The position numbers were made by a program, and so were the translations under genes. Below, piece by piece: positions 11,141 through 24,149 of a stretch of DNA of 64,000 bases. Positions within the stretch are counted from its first letter, which is position 1, and the number at the start of each line of letters is the position of its first letter. The notes beneath the pieces were generated by a model. The model was not told the DNA's origin, searched no databases, and saw nothing but the letters and a program-made list of their open reading frames with translations. Source of the stretch: Delphinapterus leucas (taxonomy: Eukaryota > Chordata > Mammalia > Artiodactyla > Monodontidae); the NCBI RefSeq assembly GCF_002288925.2, contig NW_022098037.1, forward strand, positions 4,252,227 to 4,316,226. The letters run 5' to 3'.

Positions 11141-13239
11141 TGTATTTTCCCATGACCCTGCAGCTACTGCATTAGGCAAGGTGCTATGAAGGGGGCTATG
11201 TCAGAACAGTGACTGACACCAGCTTTGCTCTCAAACATCCCCTCACTTGCAGAGCAGTGCCCAGCCTAACACTTGGTGGTGGCGCTGCTGTCACCCTCAC
11301 TGGCTCTGGAGGAAAGAACCCAGCATAAAAGGAACGTAAGCTCCCAGGAGTTTCTGACCAGGTGTGGGTGGGGGTGAGGAGGGGCAGAAAGCCCCTCGTG
11401 GAACTTGCGCTCACCCCCTGTCTAATGAACACTTAAGTGGGGTCTGTAGTGCCGGACTGCGAAAATCCATTTAAGCTGCTAGGTCTGTACACCTTCTGCA
11501 CTGAGGGGAGGATGAGCCCTCGTACCCCTAGGGCAGAAATGACTCTCTGGGTGGAAATAAAGTGGGAAGCCACGTTAACTCTTTCAGGCCATTAGGCTAT
11601 CATTTAGTAAATTACAACTTTGCACTAAATGGGTCCCTAGTGGATATGGAGGGTGAGAATGTTCTAATTTGCATTTCCCCCCCTTTCTCTCAGCCGCTTT
11701 TTCTAATTATGATGTAGACCAAGAAGTTGCTTAATAACTGGTTTATTCCAAATCACTGGATGCTCCTGTAAATATAAATAATGCTCTTACAGATCTGCTC
11801 TAGTGAAATGTGTGAAATCAAATCTATGCCTAACATGGGTGTAGAGGGGTGCTGAAGCCCAGCCTGGCCTACAGGACTGAGGAGTGACTCAAGGCACTGG
11901 GACATCCCAGCTTTTCAAGTTCTGAGTTAATAGAAGGTATGGCACAGAGAGCCCCTTGTTCCTGGAGGCTGGGGAGGTGGGTAGAGGGGAGCAGGTGCTG
12001 TGGGAAGCTCTAGGACGGGAGTTCCTTTTTCTGCTTAGAAGGGAGAATCCACAGTTCTGATCTGAGGAGGAATCCAGATCTCCTCCTTGGCAGATCTATT
12101 ACAAGGGAGATCTGTGGGGAGGGCAAGGATGCTCCCTGAAAACTCTGGTTTTCAGAATGCGTGACCACGGTCACTTGAAATATCTGGGAACATATTTCTT
12201 CCCTGGGGGAAAAACAAATATCTCAGCTTTCTCCTTTGTTCTTACAAATCTGGGGCTACTAAGTAAAAGCCAACAGAGTTGCTAGGGCCTAATATTATTT
12301 CCTACTGGTGATCACAGCAATAATGCTTTCCATTTATACAGCATTGAAAGTTTCTGAAGCACTTGCGTATCCACTGTGATCAGGGCTGGCTTCACGGGCA
12401 TGTGATCAGTGCTGTCCCATAGGGCCTAGCTCTCAGAAGAGCCCAGACATTGGTTTAATGCTCTGCAGTCTTGCAATTCTAAATAATTTTAACTTCAAAT
12501 TGGTGTTTGTAAATGAAGTCTGATGGGGCTATGGAGCATCTGCTGGGGCTTAGAACCTCAGCGCACATGTGATACTGCCTTCCTAGGATGAGTTTTTAGC
12601 TGTCTGTTCCCTACCTCCTGCTGCCCAGGGCCCTGCCCCGGTACCCCTGGCCCCTCCCTGGACCACCCTGCAAATGCTGCTTCCCTTTGCCTGGGGTAGC
12701 AATCAGGTGGCATTGAGAAGGGTGGGGCAGGGGCTGGCTTTCACTCTGCCCTTACTCTCCTTCCTCCCCTGGTGCTGGTGGGTGGTCTCGGTGTGGAGGG
12801 TCATCCACCCTGTGGCTTCTTGGAGTAAGCAAGCCAATGGCCATCCCTGCCCCAAGCAGCAACTCACAGTGTGTTTGGTGGGCAACATGGTGAATGACTC
12901 AGCAGGGGCCTCTCACTTCCTCCAACCCAAAGACCAAGCACATCGTGGCCTCGAGATAGGTATGCCTTGGCGGGGCAGGGGAGGGAGTCTCTCATCTGCC
13001 ATAGGTTGGGGTTATGGGTCTGTGGGAAGGGGAAATTGACTTCCCCACCCCTGGCCAGGCCCCACATTTTGGATCCTGCAAACTATGTAGCTGGCCCTGT
13101 CACTGACATTCATTATGCTAGTGATGGAAGCTAGATAGGACAAGGATGTTGCTACTATTACGGCTTCTGCTGTTACTACTGCTGCTTGTGGATGCACCAT
13201 TACCATCTCTGTGACTTGCACTGGGGCAAGCACTGAATT
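11141..13239. other. Unannotated stretch, moderately GC-rich at 12.5-13.0 kb
   Basis: The longest frame is 12,674-13,039 (121 codons). It lacks flanking splice signals that I can support and any familiar domain. I see no confident exon or repeat. Confidence 0.4.
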
Positions 13240-13400
13240 ATATGTCATCCTATTTCATCTTCACAACAAATGTACAAGGTAGGGCTTATACACTGGGGTA
13301 GTTCCCTAACCTCTCTGAGTTTTGGTTTCCTCATCTATAAAACAGGTACAAAAATACCACCTTACAAGGATACTGTGAGAATTAAATAAGATGGTGTGTG
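13240..13400 (+). repeat. MIR-family fragment
   Basis: 'catcctatttcatcttcaca', 'tccctaacctctctgagttt', 'tttcctcatctataaaacag' and 'tgtgagaattaaataagatg' are typical MIR words. Confidence 0.7.
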
Positions 13401-13860
13401 TATAGAGAGATGGAGAAAACTTCATTCACCTATGTTACTTTATCACTGTTATTTGTTTGGAAGAAATATTTTGATGAGCTGTCTGGGGAAAAGGGTGAGA
13501 CCCCCGTGGGCATACTCAAGTAACTCAAGAGGGTTGCTTAAATTCTGGGCTTATGACAAGGAGAGGAGTCTGCTTGGTCATTGGAGGATGGTGATAAAGA
13601 AAGAGGACTCACTGAGGGCAAAGTCTTTGTGCAGGAAGAGGACGCTACTGACAATATGGCCCTTAGAGAACAGAAGTGTTGAATGGGGCTTTAAACAAAT
13701 TTGTTTGTGTTGGGTGTATGCTGTAAACCCCTCCACTTTCCCATCTTCATGAAATCTTCGGTAAAGACTAACTGACTAATGCTTTTGTGTGTGATTAGAT
13801 TAATGGGGGCCTCAAGAGGTATTGAGATTCGCATCCTTGTTGGTACAAATGAAAATGGAC
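13401..13860. other. Left flank of the full-length L1
   Basis: No gene or named repeat is seen. The TSD of the neighbouring L1 begins at 13,861. Confidence 0.4.
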
Positions 13861-13878
13861 AGAAAATAGACATGCAGA
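13861..13878. repeat. Left target-site duplication of the full-length L1
   Basis: agaaaatagacatgcaga here matches agaaagtagacatgcaga at 21,001-21,018, giving 17 of 18 identical. The pair defines the insertion as 13,879-21,000. Confidence 0.9.
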
Positions 13879-15319
13879 GATGAGGGGAAGATGGTGGAAA
13901 AGTAAGACACAGAGATCACCTTCCTCCCCACAGATACACCAGAAATACATCTACACGTGGAACAACTCCTACAGAACACCTGCTGAACGCTGGCAGAAGA
14001 CCTCAGACCTCTCAAAAGGCAAGAAAGTCCCCACGTACCTGGGTAGGGCAAAAGAAAAACGAATAAACAGAGACAAAAGGATAGGGATGGGACCTACACC
14101 AGTGGGAGGGAGCTGTGAAGGAGGAAAGGTTTCCACACACTAGGAAGCCCCTTCGCGGGCGGAGACTGCGGGTGGCGGAGGGGGGGAGCTTCGGGGCCGC
14201 GGAGGAGAGTGCAGCAACACGGGTGCGGAGGGCAAAGCGGAGAGATTCCCGCACAGAGGATCGGTGCCGACCGGCACTCACCAGCCCGAAAGGCTTGTCT
14301 GCTCAACTGCCGGGGCGGGCGGGGCTGGGAGCTGAGGCTCGGGCTTCGGTCAGAGTGCAGGGAGAGGACTGGGGTTGGCGGCATGAACACAGCCTGAAGG
14401 GAGCTACTGCACCACGGCTAGCCGGGAGGGAGTCCGGGGAAAAGTCTGGACCTGCCGAAGAGGCAAGAGACTTTTTCTTCCCTCTTTGTTTCCTGGTGTG
14501 CAAGGAGAGGGGATTAAGAGCGCTGCTTAAAGGAACTCCAGAGATGGTCGCGAGCCGCGGCTAACAGCGCGGGCCCCAGAGACAGGCATGAGACGCTAAG
14601 GCTGCTGGTGCCGCCACCAAGAAGCCTGTGTGCGAGCACAGGTCACTATCCACACATCCCTTCCGGGAAGGCTGTGTAGCCCGCCACTGCCAGGGTCCCG
14701 GGATCCAGGGACAACTTCCCAGGGAGAACGCACGGCGCGCCTCAGGCTGGTGCAACGTCATGTCGGCCTCTGCCGCCACAGGCTCGCCCTGCACTCCGTA
14801 CCTCTCCCTCCCCCCAGCCTGAGTGAGCCAGAGCCCCCAAAGCAGCTGCTCCCTTAGCCCCGTCCTGCCTGAGCGAAGAACAGACGCCCTCCGGCGACCT
14901 ACACGCACAGGCGGGGCCGAATCCAAAGCTGAGCCCCGAGAGCTCTGCGAACAAAGAAGAGAAAGGGAAATCTCTCCTAGCAGCCTCAGGAGCAGCGGAT
15001 TAAAGCTCCACAATCAACTTGATGTACCCTGCATCTGTGGAATACATGAATAGACAACGAATCATCCCAAATTGAGGAGGTGGACTTTGAGAGCAAGATT
15101 TATGATTTTTCCCCCCTTTCCTCTTTTTGTGAGTGTGTATGTGTATGCTTCTGTCTGAGATTTTGTCTGTATAGCTTTGCTTCCACCATTTGTCCTAGGG
15201 TTCTATCCGTCGGTTTTTTTGTTTGTTTTGTTTTTTTCTTAAAAATTTTTTTTTCTTAATAATTTTTTATTTTAATAACTTTATTTTATTTTATCTTACT
15301 TTATTTTATTTTATCTTCT

Positions 15320-15351
<32 letters not shown>

Positions 15352-15886
15352 TTCCTTCCTTCCTTCTTTTTCTCCCTTTTATTCTGAGCCGTGTGGATGA
15401 AAGGCTCTTGGTGCTGCAGCCAGGAGTCAGTGCTGTGCCTCTGAGGTGGGAGAGCCAACTCCAGGACACTGGTCCACAAGAGACCTCCCAGCTCCACATA
15501 ATATCAAATGGCGAAAATCTCCCAGAGATCTCCATCTCAGCGCCAGCACGCAGCTTCACTCAACGACCAGCAAGCTACAGTGCTGGACACCCTATGCCAA
15601 ACAACTAGCAAGACAGGAACACAACCCCACCCATTAGCAGAGAGGCTGCCTAAAATCATAATAAGTCGACAGACACCCCAAAACACACCACCAGACGTGG
15701 AACTGCCCACCAGAGAGACAAGATCCAGCCTCATCCACCAGAACATAGGCACTAGTCCCCTCCACCAGGAAGCCTACACAACCCACTGAACCAACCTTAG
15801 CCACTGGGGACAGACACCAAAAACAACGGGAACTATGAACCTGCAGCCTGCAAAAAGGAGACCCCAAACACAGTAAGATAAGCAAA
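13879..15886 (+). promoter_or_regulatory. L1 5' untranslated region and internal promoter
   Basis: About 2 kb of leader, CpG-rich between about 14,140 and 14,960, begins just inside the TSD with gatgaggggaagatggtgg. L1 leaders are known to carry an internal RNA polymerase II promoter. The overlapping frames on both strands here are by-products of the GC content. A pyrimidine run (tttc then ttcc units, about 15,318-15,366) lies in the second half. Confidence 0.8.
15318..15366 (+). repeat. Pyrimidine microsatellite inside the L1 leader
   Basis: Tandem ttct units change to ttcc units within an AT/T-rich block starting near 15,215. The minus strand therefore reads as a lysine/glutamate-rich chance frame. 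Confidence 0.85.
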
Positions 15887-16845
15887 ATGAGAAGACAGAA
15901 AAACACACCGCAGATGAAGGAGCAAGATAAAAACCCAACAGACCTAACAAATAAAGAGGAAATGGGCAGTCGACCTGAAAAAGAATTCAGAATAATGATA
16001 GTAAAGATGATCCAAAATCTTGGAAACAGAATAGAGAAAATGGAAGAAACATTTAACAAGGACCTAGAAGAACTAAAGATGAAACAAGCAATGATGAACA
16101 ACACAATAAATGAAATAAAAAATACTCTAGAAGGGATCAATAGCAGAATAACTGAGGCAGAAGAACGGATAAGTGACCTGGAAGATAAAATAGTGGAAAT
16201 AACTACTGCAGAGCAGAATAAAGAAAAAAGAATGAAAAGAACTGAGGACAGTCTCAGAGACCTCTGGGACAACATTAAACGCACCAACATTCGAATTATA
16301 GGGGTTCCAGAAGAAGAAGAGAAAAAGAAAGGGACTGAGAAAATATGTGAAGAGATTATAGTTGAAAACTTCCCTAATATGGGAAAGGAAATAGTTAATC
16401 AAGTCTAGGAAGCACAGAGAGTCCCATACAGGATAAATCCAAGGAGAAATACGCCAAGACACATATTAATCAAACTGTCAAAAATTAAATAAAAAGAAAA
16501 CATATTAAAGGAGCAAGGGAAAAACAACAAATAACACACAAGGGAATCCCCATAAGGTTAACAGCTGATCTTTCAGCAGAAACTCTGCAAGCCAGAAAGG
16601 ACTGGCAGGACATATTTAAAGTGATGAAGGAGAAAAACCTGCAACCAAGATTACTCTACCCAGCAAGGATCTCATTCAGATTTGATGGAGAAGTTAAAAC
16701 CTTTACAGACAAGCAAAAGCTGAGAGAGTTCAGCACCACCAAACCAGCTTTACAACAAATGTTAAAGGAACTTCTCTACGCAAGAAACAAGAGAAGGAAA
16801 AGACCTACAATAACGAACCCAAAACAATTAAGAAAGTGGGAATAG
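15887..16845 (+). pseudogene. L1 ORF1 (RNA-binding chaperone), broken
   Basis: ORF1p normally forms a coiled-coil trimer, followed by an RNA-recognition domain and a basic C-terminal domain, and coats L1 RNA in the cytoplasm. The first part, 15,887-16,408 (173 codons), has a long heptad-rich stretch at about residues 30-125 full of I/L/M spaced among E/K, then the RRM start (RDLWDNIKRTNIRIIGVPEE). It ends at an early TAG at 16,406. The middle (16,409-16,620) has stops. The C-terminal domain is open again at 16,621-16,845 (LQPRLLYPARISF, then TTKPALQQMLKELL), in a different frame. No single frame gives a protein of the usual length of roughly 330-350 residues. Confidence 0.9.
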
Positions 16846-19800
16846 TAACATACATATTGTTAATTACCTTAAATGTAAATGGACTAAATGCTCCCACCAA
16901 AAGACACAGATTGGCTGAATGGATACAAAAACAAGACCCATATATATGCTGTCTACAAGAGATCCACTTCAGGCCTAGAGACACATACAGACTGAAAGTA
17001 AGGGGCTGGAAAAAGAAATTCCACGCAAATGGAAATCAAAAGAAAGCTGGGGTAGCAATTCTCAAAACAGGCAAAATAGACTTTAAAATAAAGACTATTA
17101 GAAGAGATAACGAAGGACACTACATAATAATCAAGGGATCGATCCAAGAAGATATAACAATTGTAAATATTTATGCACCCAACATAGGAGCACCTCAATA
17201 CATAAGGCAAATACTAACAGCCATAAAAGGGGAAATCGACAGTAACACATTCATAGTAGAGAACTTTAACACCCCACTTTCACCCATGGACAGATCATCC
17301 GAAATGAAAATAAATAAGGAAACACAAGCTTTAAATGATACATTAAACAAGATGGACTTAATTGATATTTATAGGACATTCCATCCAAAAACAACAGAAT
17401 ACACATTTTTCTCAAGTGCTCATGGAACATTCTCCAGGTTAGATCATATCTTGGGTCACAAATCAAGCCTTGGTAAATTTAAGAAAATTGAAATCGTATC
17501 AAGTATCTTTTCCGACCACAACGCTATGAGACTAGATATCAATTACAGGAAAAGATCTGTAAAAAATACAAACACATGGAAGCTAAACAATACACTACTT
17601 AATAACGAAGTAATCACTGAAGAAATCAAAGAGGAAATCAAAAAATACCTCGAACCAAATGACAATGGAGACACGATGACCCAAAACCTATGGGATGCAG
17701 CAAAAGCAGTTCTAACAGGGAAGTTTATAGCAATACAATCGTACCTTAAGAAACAGGAAACATCTCGAATGAACAACCTAACCTTGCACCTAAAGCAATT
17801 AGAGAAATAACAACAAAAAACCCCAATGTTAGCAGAAGGAAAGAAATCATAAAAATCAGATCAGAAATAAATGAAAAAGAAATGAAGGAAACGATAGCAA
17901 AGATCAATAAAACTAAAAGCTGGTTCTTTGAGAAGATAAACAAAATTGATAAACCATTAGCCAGACTCATCAAGAGAAAAAGGGAGAAGACTCAAATCAA
18001 TAGAATTAGAAATGAAAAAGGAGAAGTAACAACTAACACTGCAGAAATAAAAAAGATCATGAGAGATTACTACAAGCCAATAAAATGGACAACCTGGAAG
18101 AAACGGACAAATTCTTAGAAATGCACAACCTGCCCAGACTGAATCAGGAAGAAATAGAAAATATGAACAGACCAATCACAAGCACTGAAATTGAAACTGT
18201 GATTAAAATTTTTCCAACAAACAAAAGCCCAGAACCAGATGGCTTCACAGAATTCTATGAAACATTTAGAGAAGAGCTAACACCTATCCTTCTCAAACTC
18301 TTCCAAAATATAGCAGAGGGAGGAACACTCCAAAACTCATTCTACGAGGCCACCATCACTCTGATACCAAAACCATACAAGGATGTCACAAAGAAAGAAA
18401 ACTACAGGCCAATATCACTGATGAACATAGATGCAAAAATCCTCAACAAAATACTAGCAAACAGAATCCAAAAGCACATTAAAAGGATCATACACCATGA
18501 TCAAGTGGGGTTTATTCCAGGAATACAAGGATTCTTCAATATATGCAAATCAGTCAATGTGATACACCATATTAACAAACTGAAGGAGAAAAACCATATG
18601 ATCATCTCAATAGATGCAGAGAAAGCTTTCGACAAAATTCAACACCCATTTATGATAAAAACCGTGCAGAAAGTAGGCATAGAGGGAACTTTCCTCAACA
18701 TAATAAAGGCCACATATGACAAACCCACAGCTAATATCGTCCTCAATGGTGAAAAACTGAAACCATTTCCACTAAGATCAGGAACAAGACAAGGTTGCCC
18801 ACTCTCACCACTCTTATTCAACATAGTTTTGGAATTTTTAGCCACAGCAATCAGAGAAGAAAAGGAAACAAAAGGAATCCAAATCGGAAAAGAAGAAGTA
18901 AAGCTGTCACTGTTTGCAGACGACATGATACTATACATAGAGAATCCTAAAGATGCTACCAGAAAACTACTAGAGCTAATCAATGAATTTGGTAAAGTAG
19001 CAGGATACAAAATTAATGCACAGAAATCTCTTGCATTCCTATACACTAATGATGAAAAATCTGAAAGTGAAATCAAGAAAACACTCCCATTTACCACTGC
19101 AACAAAAAGAATAAAATATCTAGGAATACACCTACCTAAGGAGACAAAAGACCTGTATGAAGAAAACTGATGAAAGAAATTAAAAATGATACAAATAGAT
19201 GGAGAGGTATACCATGTTCTTGGGTTGGAAGAATTAACATTGTGAAAATGACTCTACTACCCAAAGCAATCTACAGATTCAATGCAATCCCTATCAAACT
19301 ACCACTGGCATTTTTCACAGAACTAGAACAAAAAATTTCACAATTTGTATGGAAACACAAAAGACTCCGAATAGCCAAAGCAATCTTGAGAAAGAAAAAC
19401 AGAGCTGGAAGAATCAGTCTTCCTGACTTCAGACTATATTACAAAGCTACAGTAATCAAGCCAGTATGGTACTGGCACAAAAACAGAAAGATAGATCAAT
19501 GTAACAGGATAGAAAGCCCAGAGATAAACCCACGCACATATGGTCACCTTATGTTTGATAAAGGAGGCAGGAGTGTACAGTGGAGAAAGGACAGCCTCTT
19601 CAATAAGTGGTGCTGGGAAAACTGGACAGGTACATGTAAAAGTATGAGATTAGATCACTTCCTAACACCATACACAAAAATAAGCTCAAAATGGATTAAA
19701 GACCTAAATGTAAGGCCAGAAACTATCAAACTCTTAGAGGAAAACATAGGCAGAACGTTCTATGACATAAATCACAGCAAGATCTTTTTTGACCCACCTC

Positions 19801-20627
19801 CTAGAGAAACGGAAATAAAAACAAATATAAACAAATGGGACCTAATGAAACTTCAAAGCTTTTGCACAGCAAAGGAAACCATAAACAAGACCAAAAGACA
19901 ACCCTCAGAATGGGAGAAAATATTTGCAAATGAAGCAACTGACAAAAGATTAATCTCCAAAATTTCTAAGCAGCTCATGCAGCTCAATAGCAAAAAAATG
20001 AACAACCCAATCCAAAAGTGGGCAGATGACCTAAATAAACATTTCTCCAAAGAAGATATACAGACTGTCAACAAACACATGAAAGAATGCTCAACATCAC
20101 TAATCATTAGAGAAATGCAAATCAAAACTACAATGAGATATCATCTCACACCAATCAGAATGGCCATCATCAAAAAATCTAGAAACAATAAATGCTGGAG
20201 AGGGTGTGGAGGAAAGGGAACACTTCTGCACTGCTCGTGGGAATGTGAATTGGTACAGCCACTATGGAGAACAGTATGGAGGTTCCTTAAAAAACTACAA
20301 ATAGAACTACCATATGACCCAGCAATCCCACTACTGGGCATATACCCTGAGAAAACCATAATTCAAAAAGAGTCATGTACCAAAATGTTCATTGCAGCTC
20401 TATTTACAATAGCCCGGAGATGGAAACAACCTAAGTGTCCATCATCAGATGAATGGATAAAGAAGATGTGGCACATAAATACAATGGAGTATTACTCAGC
20501 CATAAAAAGAAACAAAATTGAGCTATTTGTAATGAGGTGGATGGACCTAAAGTCTGTCATACAGAGTGAAGTAAGTCAGAAAGAGAAAGACAAATACCGT
20601 ATGCTAACACATATATATGGAATTTAA
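16836..20627 (+). pseudogene. L1 ORF2 (endonuclease and reverse transcriptase), frameshifted
   Basis: ORF2p nicks DNA and copies L1 RNA at the nick. The endonuclease part is open at 16,836-17,810: TLNVNG, QEIH, VNIYAPN and SDHN are present, but the usual GDFN motif reads ENFN, with the catalytic aspartate replaced by asparagine (codon 17,262-17,264, residue 143 of this frame). The reverse transcriptase is open in another frame at 18,085-19,170, with [22 protein letters not shown] and the catalytic FADD (18,913-18,924). The C-terminal part, 19,170-20,627 in a third frame, holds the cysteine motif CWRGCGGKG near 20,190. Frame changes near 18,080 and 19,165 look like small deletions. The protein cannot be made whole. 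Confidence 0.93.
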
Positions 20628-21000
20628 GAAAAAAAATTGTCATGAAGAACCTAGGGGTAAGACAGGAATAAAGACACAGACCTACTAGAGAATGAACTTG
20701 AGGATATGGGAGGGGGAAGGGTAAGCTGTGAGAAAGCGAGAGAGTGGCATGGACATATATACACTACCAACCGTAAGGTAGATAGCTAGTGGGAAGCAGC
20801 CGCATAACACAGGGAGATCAGCTCGGTGCTTTGTGACCACCTAGAGGGGTGGGATAGGGAGGGTGGGAGGGAGGGAGACGCAAGAGGGAAGACATATGGG
20901 AATATATGTATATGTATAACTGATTCACTTGGTTATAAAGCAGAAACTAACACACCATTGTAAAGCAATTATACTCCAATAAAGATGTAAAAAAAAAAAA

Positions 21001-21018
21001 AGAAAGTAGACATGCAGA
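21001..21018. repeat. Right target-site duplication of the full-length L1
   Basis: Partner of 13,861-13,878, with one mismatch (g for a at the sixth base). It directly follows the L1 A-tail. Confidence 0.9.
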
Positions 21019-21269
21019 TGCAGGTGCAAGAAGATGAGTGTAGAGCTGATGCTGAGTTATAACATTATTCTTTGTTTCCTCTGAGTTATCTCACCTTTTG
21101 TTCATGCATTTTTGTGGGGTATAACAGCAGCTATGGATATTCTGTTTTGTTTAAATCTTTCCATAAGCCCCACTACCAGGCTCTGCACACAGTGAACACT
21201 CTAATGTTGAGGGCTGATCAATGTGAGTAGTAACTATCAAGGGAAGGAAGCTAATATGATTTTGTTTAA

Positions 21270-21430
21270 TCATTTCAATGACCTATTGATGTAGAAAATT
21301 AGGCTCTCCAGTTTACAGATGAGGTATCTGAGGGTCAGAGAGGCTAAGAACCTTGCTTGAGGTCACACAGCTGCTAAGTGGTGAAGCAGAGATACAAATC
21401 CATGCCCAATACTTGATGCGTCCCTGGTCA
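21270..21430 (+). repeat. MIR-family fragment
   Basis: 'caatgacctattgatgtaga', 'tacagatgaggtatctgagg', 'cttgaggtcacacagctgct' and 'agcagagatacaaatccatg' follow the MIR 3' half. Confidence 0.8.
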
Positions 21431-23849
21431 ATGAAACTTCAGCAGAAGAGATAGAGTGTCAGTATCACATAAAGCAATATGTAAAATAAACACATATGTA
21501 TATTTAAACCCCCTCACTGAAATCAGAAGAATAAAAAAAATTGACTTTAAAAAACTTCCTAGGGAATAAAAAGAAGAAAAGGGGAGGAAGAACAAGAATA
21601 TACGAAAAAATATAGCATAACTTAGTTATCTCTTAGATAATTGTAGGATTGTTACTGGTACTAGTCATTGTACTGTAATGACACCAAAAAGGAAAAATGT
21701 GCCAGGTAGATGCAACCTTCTGTGCAAGAAAAGGCTGCCTCAAATGTGTCTGAAAGCATGGCTCTTCCTTCAGCTAAGTCAAGTCCAAAGGAGCACATGA
21801 ATAATTGGCTGCAGCTACCCTTTAATCAAGTACCAGCTCTCTTTGCTCAGGATGATACATCTCCAAACCTCAGGGAGTCAGGAATCAGCTGCCAGCAGCC
21901 AATGGGCTTCTGAGCGTTGAAAACCAGACCAGGTGCTGATCCATCAAGCTAATTAGCAGCCTGTGGGCCACAGTTAGCCGGGAAAGTAGAGGGTTTTTTC
22001 TTAACTCTTTTCCTGACAGACTCTGTATCTACCTATCTGTCCTTTTTGAACAAGGTTCCATCAGCAAAACAACAAAGGAAAAAGAACTTAGAATTCAAAA
22101 GGAAGGGGGCTGAAAGGAAATATGAGCTTGCTCTAAATAATACAAGAGAGACTATTATAGAAAGGAAGTGAACTTTCACACACGCGCACACACACAGTGT
22201 ATATATAGTGACTTTTCCCATTCTATATATCTCCATTTTACTTAGCGTAACATCATCATCACAGAATGGACATTCAATAAATGTTTGCTATTGTTAATAA
22301 TGATATTTTAGACACAAATAATAAACAAAAGGAGGAAACGGGGCAGAATTACAAAGGAGCAAGAGATATAACTTGTAGGCACCTAAAATATATTTAATCA
22401 TCAAGTTCCCCAAAAAGCAGAAGAAAAAGAATTAATTTCAATGGGAAATAGAATATGTTGAAAGCTCAGAAAAATGGAAAACAATCTAATTAGGATAAGA
22501 AGAGATGGGAGACATCAGAAATAGTGTCGCTGCAAATTACCAGATTTCTAAAGTAATGTGTAAATCAGCAGGGGAAGGAATTCAGTGGGTTTTAATAAAT
22601 TTGGAGAAACTTTAATTTTCTATTTAATTTTAAATAGTGCATTTAAAATTAGTTATGGATCCAACAATCTCCAATAGAGCAGTGCCAATATATGATCTGA
22701 AGATATGAAATAACAAAGAAGCATTCTAGTCCTTGAAGTAGCCAAATCTGAAAATCATAGAAAATGGTAAGGCAAAATGTTGGCAGAAGTCTTAAAACAC
22801 AGCAGTAACATTTATGGAGATGTCTGCACCAGCTCTCTGTCAACATATGGAGAACTGAGGAAGGGCTACGGGATTTCAATGACACCCCCATCACCACCAT
22901 CTGGAGATAAAAATCCTGCAGTAGATTTTCTTTTAACTGTGCTATATTACTGATGAACTTTACATTAATGACAAGGTCCCAGCCAAAGTTCCCTTGGACT
23001 GCTAACTATAAAACTGTTTACTGCTTGATTCTGGGGTTAAAAAAATGGATTTATGCCTCTGCGAGGAACAGCTGTCATTGTATTTGTAGAATCAAAGGGT
23101 CAAGATGATGAAAATGAGATGATTCCAGGGTTTTCAGGGACCTAAAGAAAGCATTACACAGCCTGAGAAGGTTTGGATGTGCTTGGTACTGGTTATAATG
23201 TAAACCGTACTACCCCAAGAAACTGATCTACACATTGAGATTATGAGCACAAATCTTTCCCCAAATATTTACTGAGTAAAAACAGAGTGAGTGGTTCCTT
23301 AGGAGGAGCAGGGGCATGAGTTGGATTACTTTTGCTGTAAGAAATTAATGCACTACCTGGGACTACAATCAATTTGGGGATTTTGGTCTTTTAAGCAGAA
23401 GATAGCAGTTGATCCCAGGTCAATGAGCCACTGGATTCATGCCAAATGAGAATACTCCATAATGCTCCCTGCAGTCTTAAGTGTGCAAAGGAGATGAGGT
23501 CACAAGTGTGTTCTACGGTTGACCTGCTTATTGCCCTAGAAAATCAACTCCCCTACCTCCTACTCACTGCCACAAACTGTCTTCCTGTGGTTTGGTTAGA
23601 GCTAACCCTCAAGTTCTTCCTGCCCACGTCATTTCTTACAAGCAAAGGGAGAAAGGAGCATATGATCCTGACCTTTTCTACTTCTCTAGCCTCAGCTCTA
23701 GTCTCTCCTCACTTGAACGCTTTGATGCATTCCCAGGGATGCCTCGACGTGGTGCTTTGGCCTTTGGGACTCTCACTGCCTTTAACATCCTTCCACCAGT
23801 TTTCTGCCTGGAAAGCTGTTCCTCTTAAAATTAAAAATAAATTAAAAAT
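21431..23849. other. Unannotated intronic or intergenic DNA
   Basis: A short CA run lies at about 22,178-22,196. The longest frame is 23,446-23,865 (139 codons). It has no recognisable domain and runs into the MIR, so I treat it as chance. Confidence 0.4.
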
Positions 23850-24080
23850 AACAGCAAACACATAGCACATCCTTGGTACCAGGTACACTTCTAGATGCTT
23901 TATTAAACATTTTTCTCACCAGAGCCCTACTAAGTAGGTACCAGTATAATCTCCATTTTAGAGATAGAGAAACTTAAAGGCAGAGAGGTTAAGACATTTA
24001 TTCAAGGTCATTGGTAGGTGGCAGAGCCGAGATTATGAACCAAGGCAGTCAGGCTTCAGAGCGTGTGTTCTTCACCACTA
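23850..24080 (+). repeat. MIR-family fragment
   Basis: 'accaggtacacttctagatg', 'ctcaccagagccctactaag', 'tttagagatagagaaactta' and 'ttcaaggtcattggtaggtg' give the MIR order. Confidence 0.7.
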
Positions 24081-24149
24081 CTCTGAGAACAGTGGTCCCT
24101 AGAGTGTGCACTGGCAGCATGAGCACACACAATCAGACTGCCCGCACTG

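Larger units (their letters stand above)
13879..21000 (+). mobile_element. Full-length L1 retrotransposon, 7.1 kb, coding-defective
   Basis: The order is complete: a GC-rich leader (13,879 to about 15,886), a broken ORF1, ORF2 split over several frames, and a 3' untranslated region with AATAAA at 20,978-20,983 and an A-tail. An 18-bp TSD with one mismatch flanks it, so this is target-primed insertion of a full-length RNA. The low TSD divergence suggests a fairly recent insertion on a mammalian scale. Its 3' end is very similar to the copies at 43,416-44,781 and 51,423-52,727, pointing to one subfamily. Stops and frameshifts in both ORFs mean it cannot make working proteins as read here. Confidence 0.96.

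Noticed and set aside
14115..15053. Several 60-150 codon frames on both strands in the L1 leader
   Set aside because: They lie in the GC-rich untranslated leader of the 13.9-kb L1 and have no conserved domain.
15634..16290. 218-codon minus-strand frame rich in S, F, L and I that looks membrane-like
   Set aside because: It is the antisense of the L1 ORF1 coiled-coil region. A/G-rich coding DNA gives hydrophobic antisense frames.
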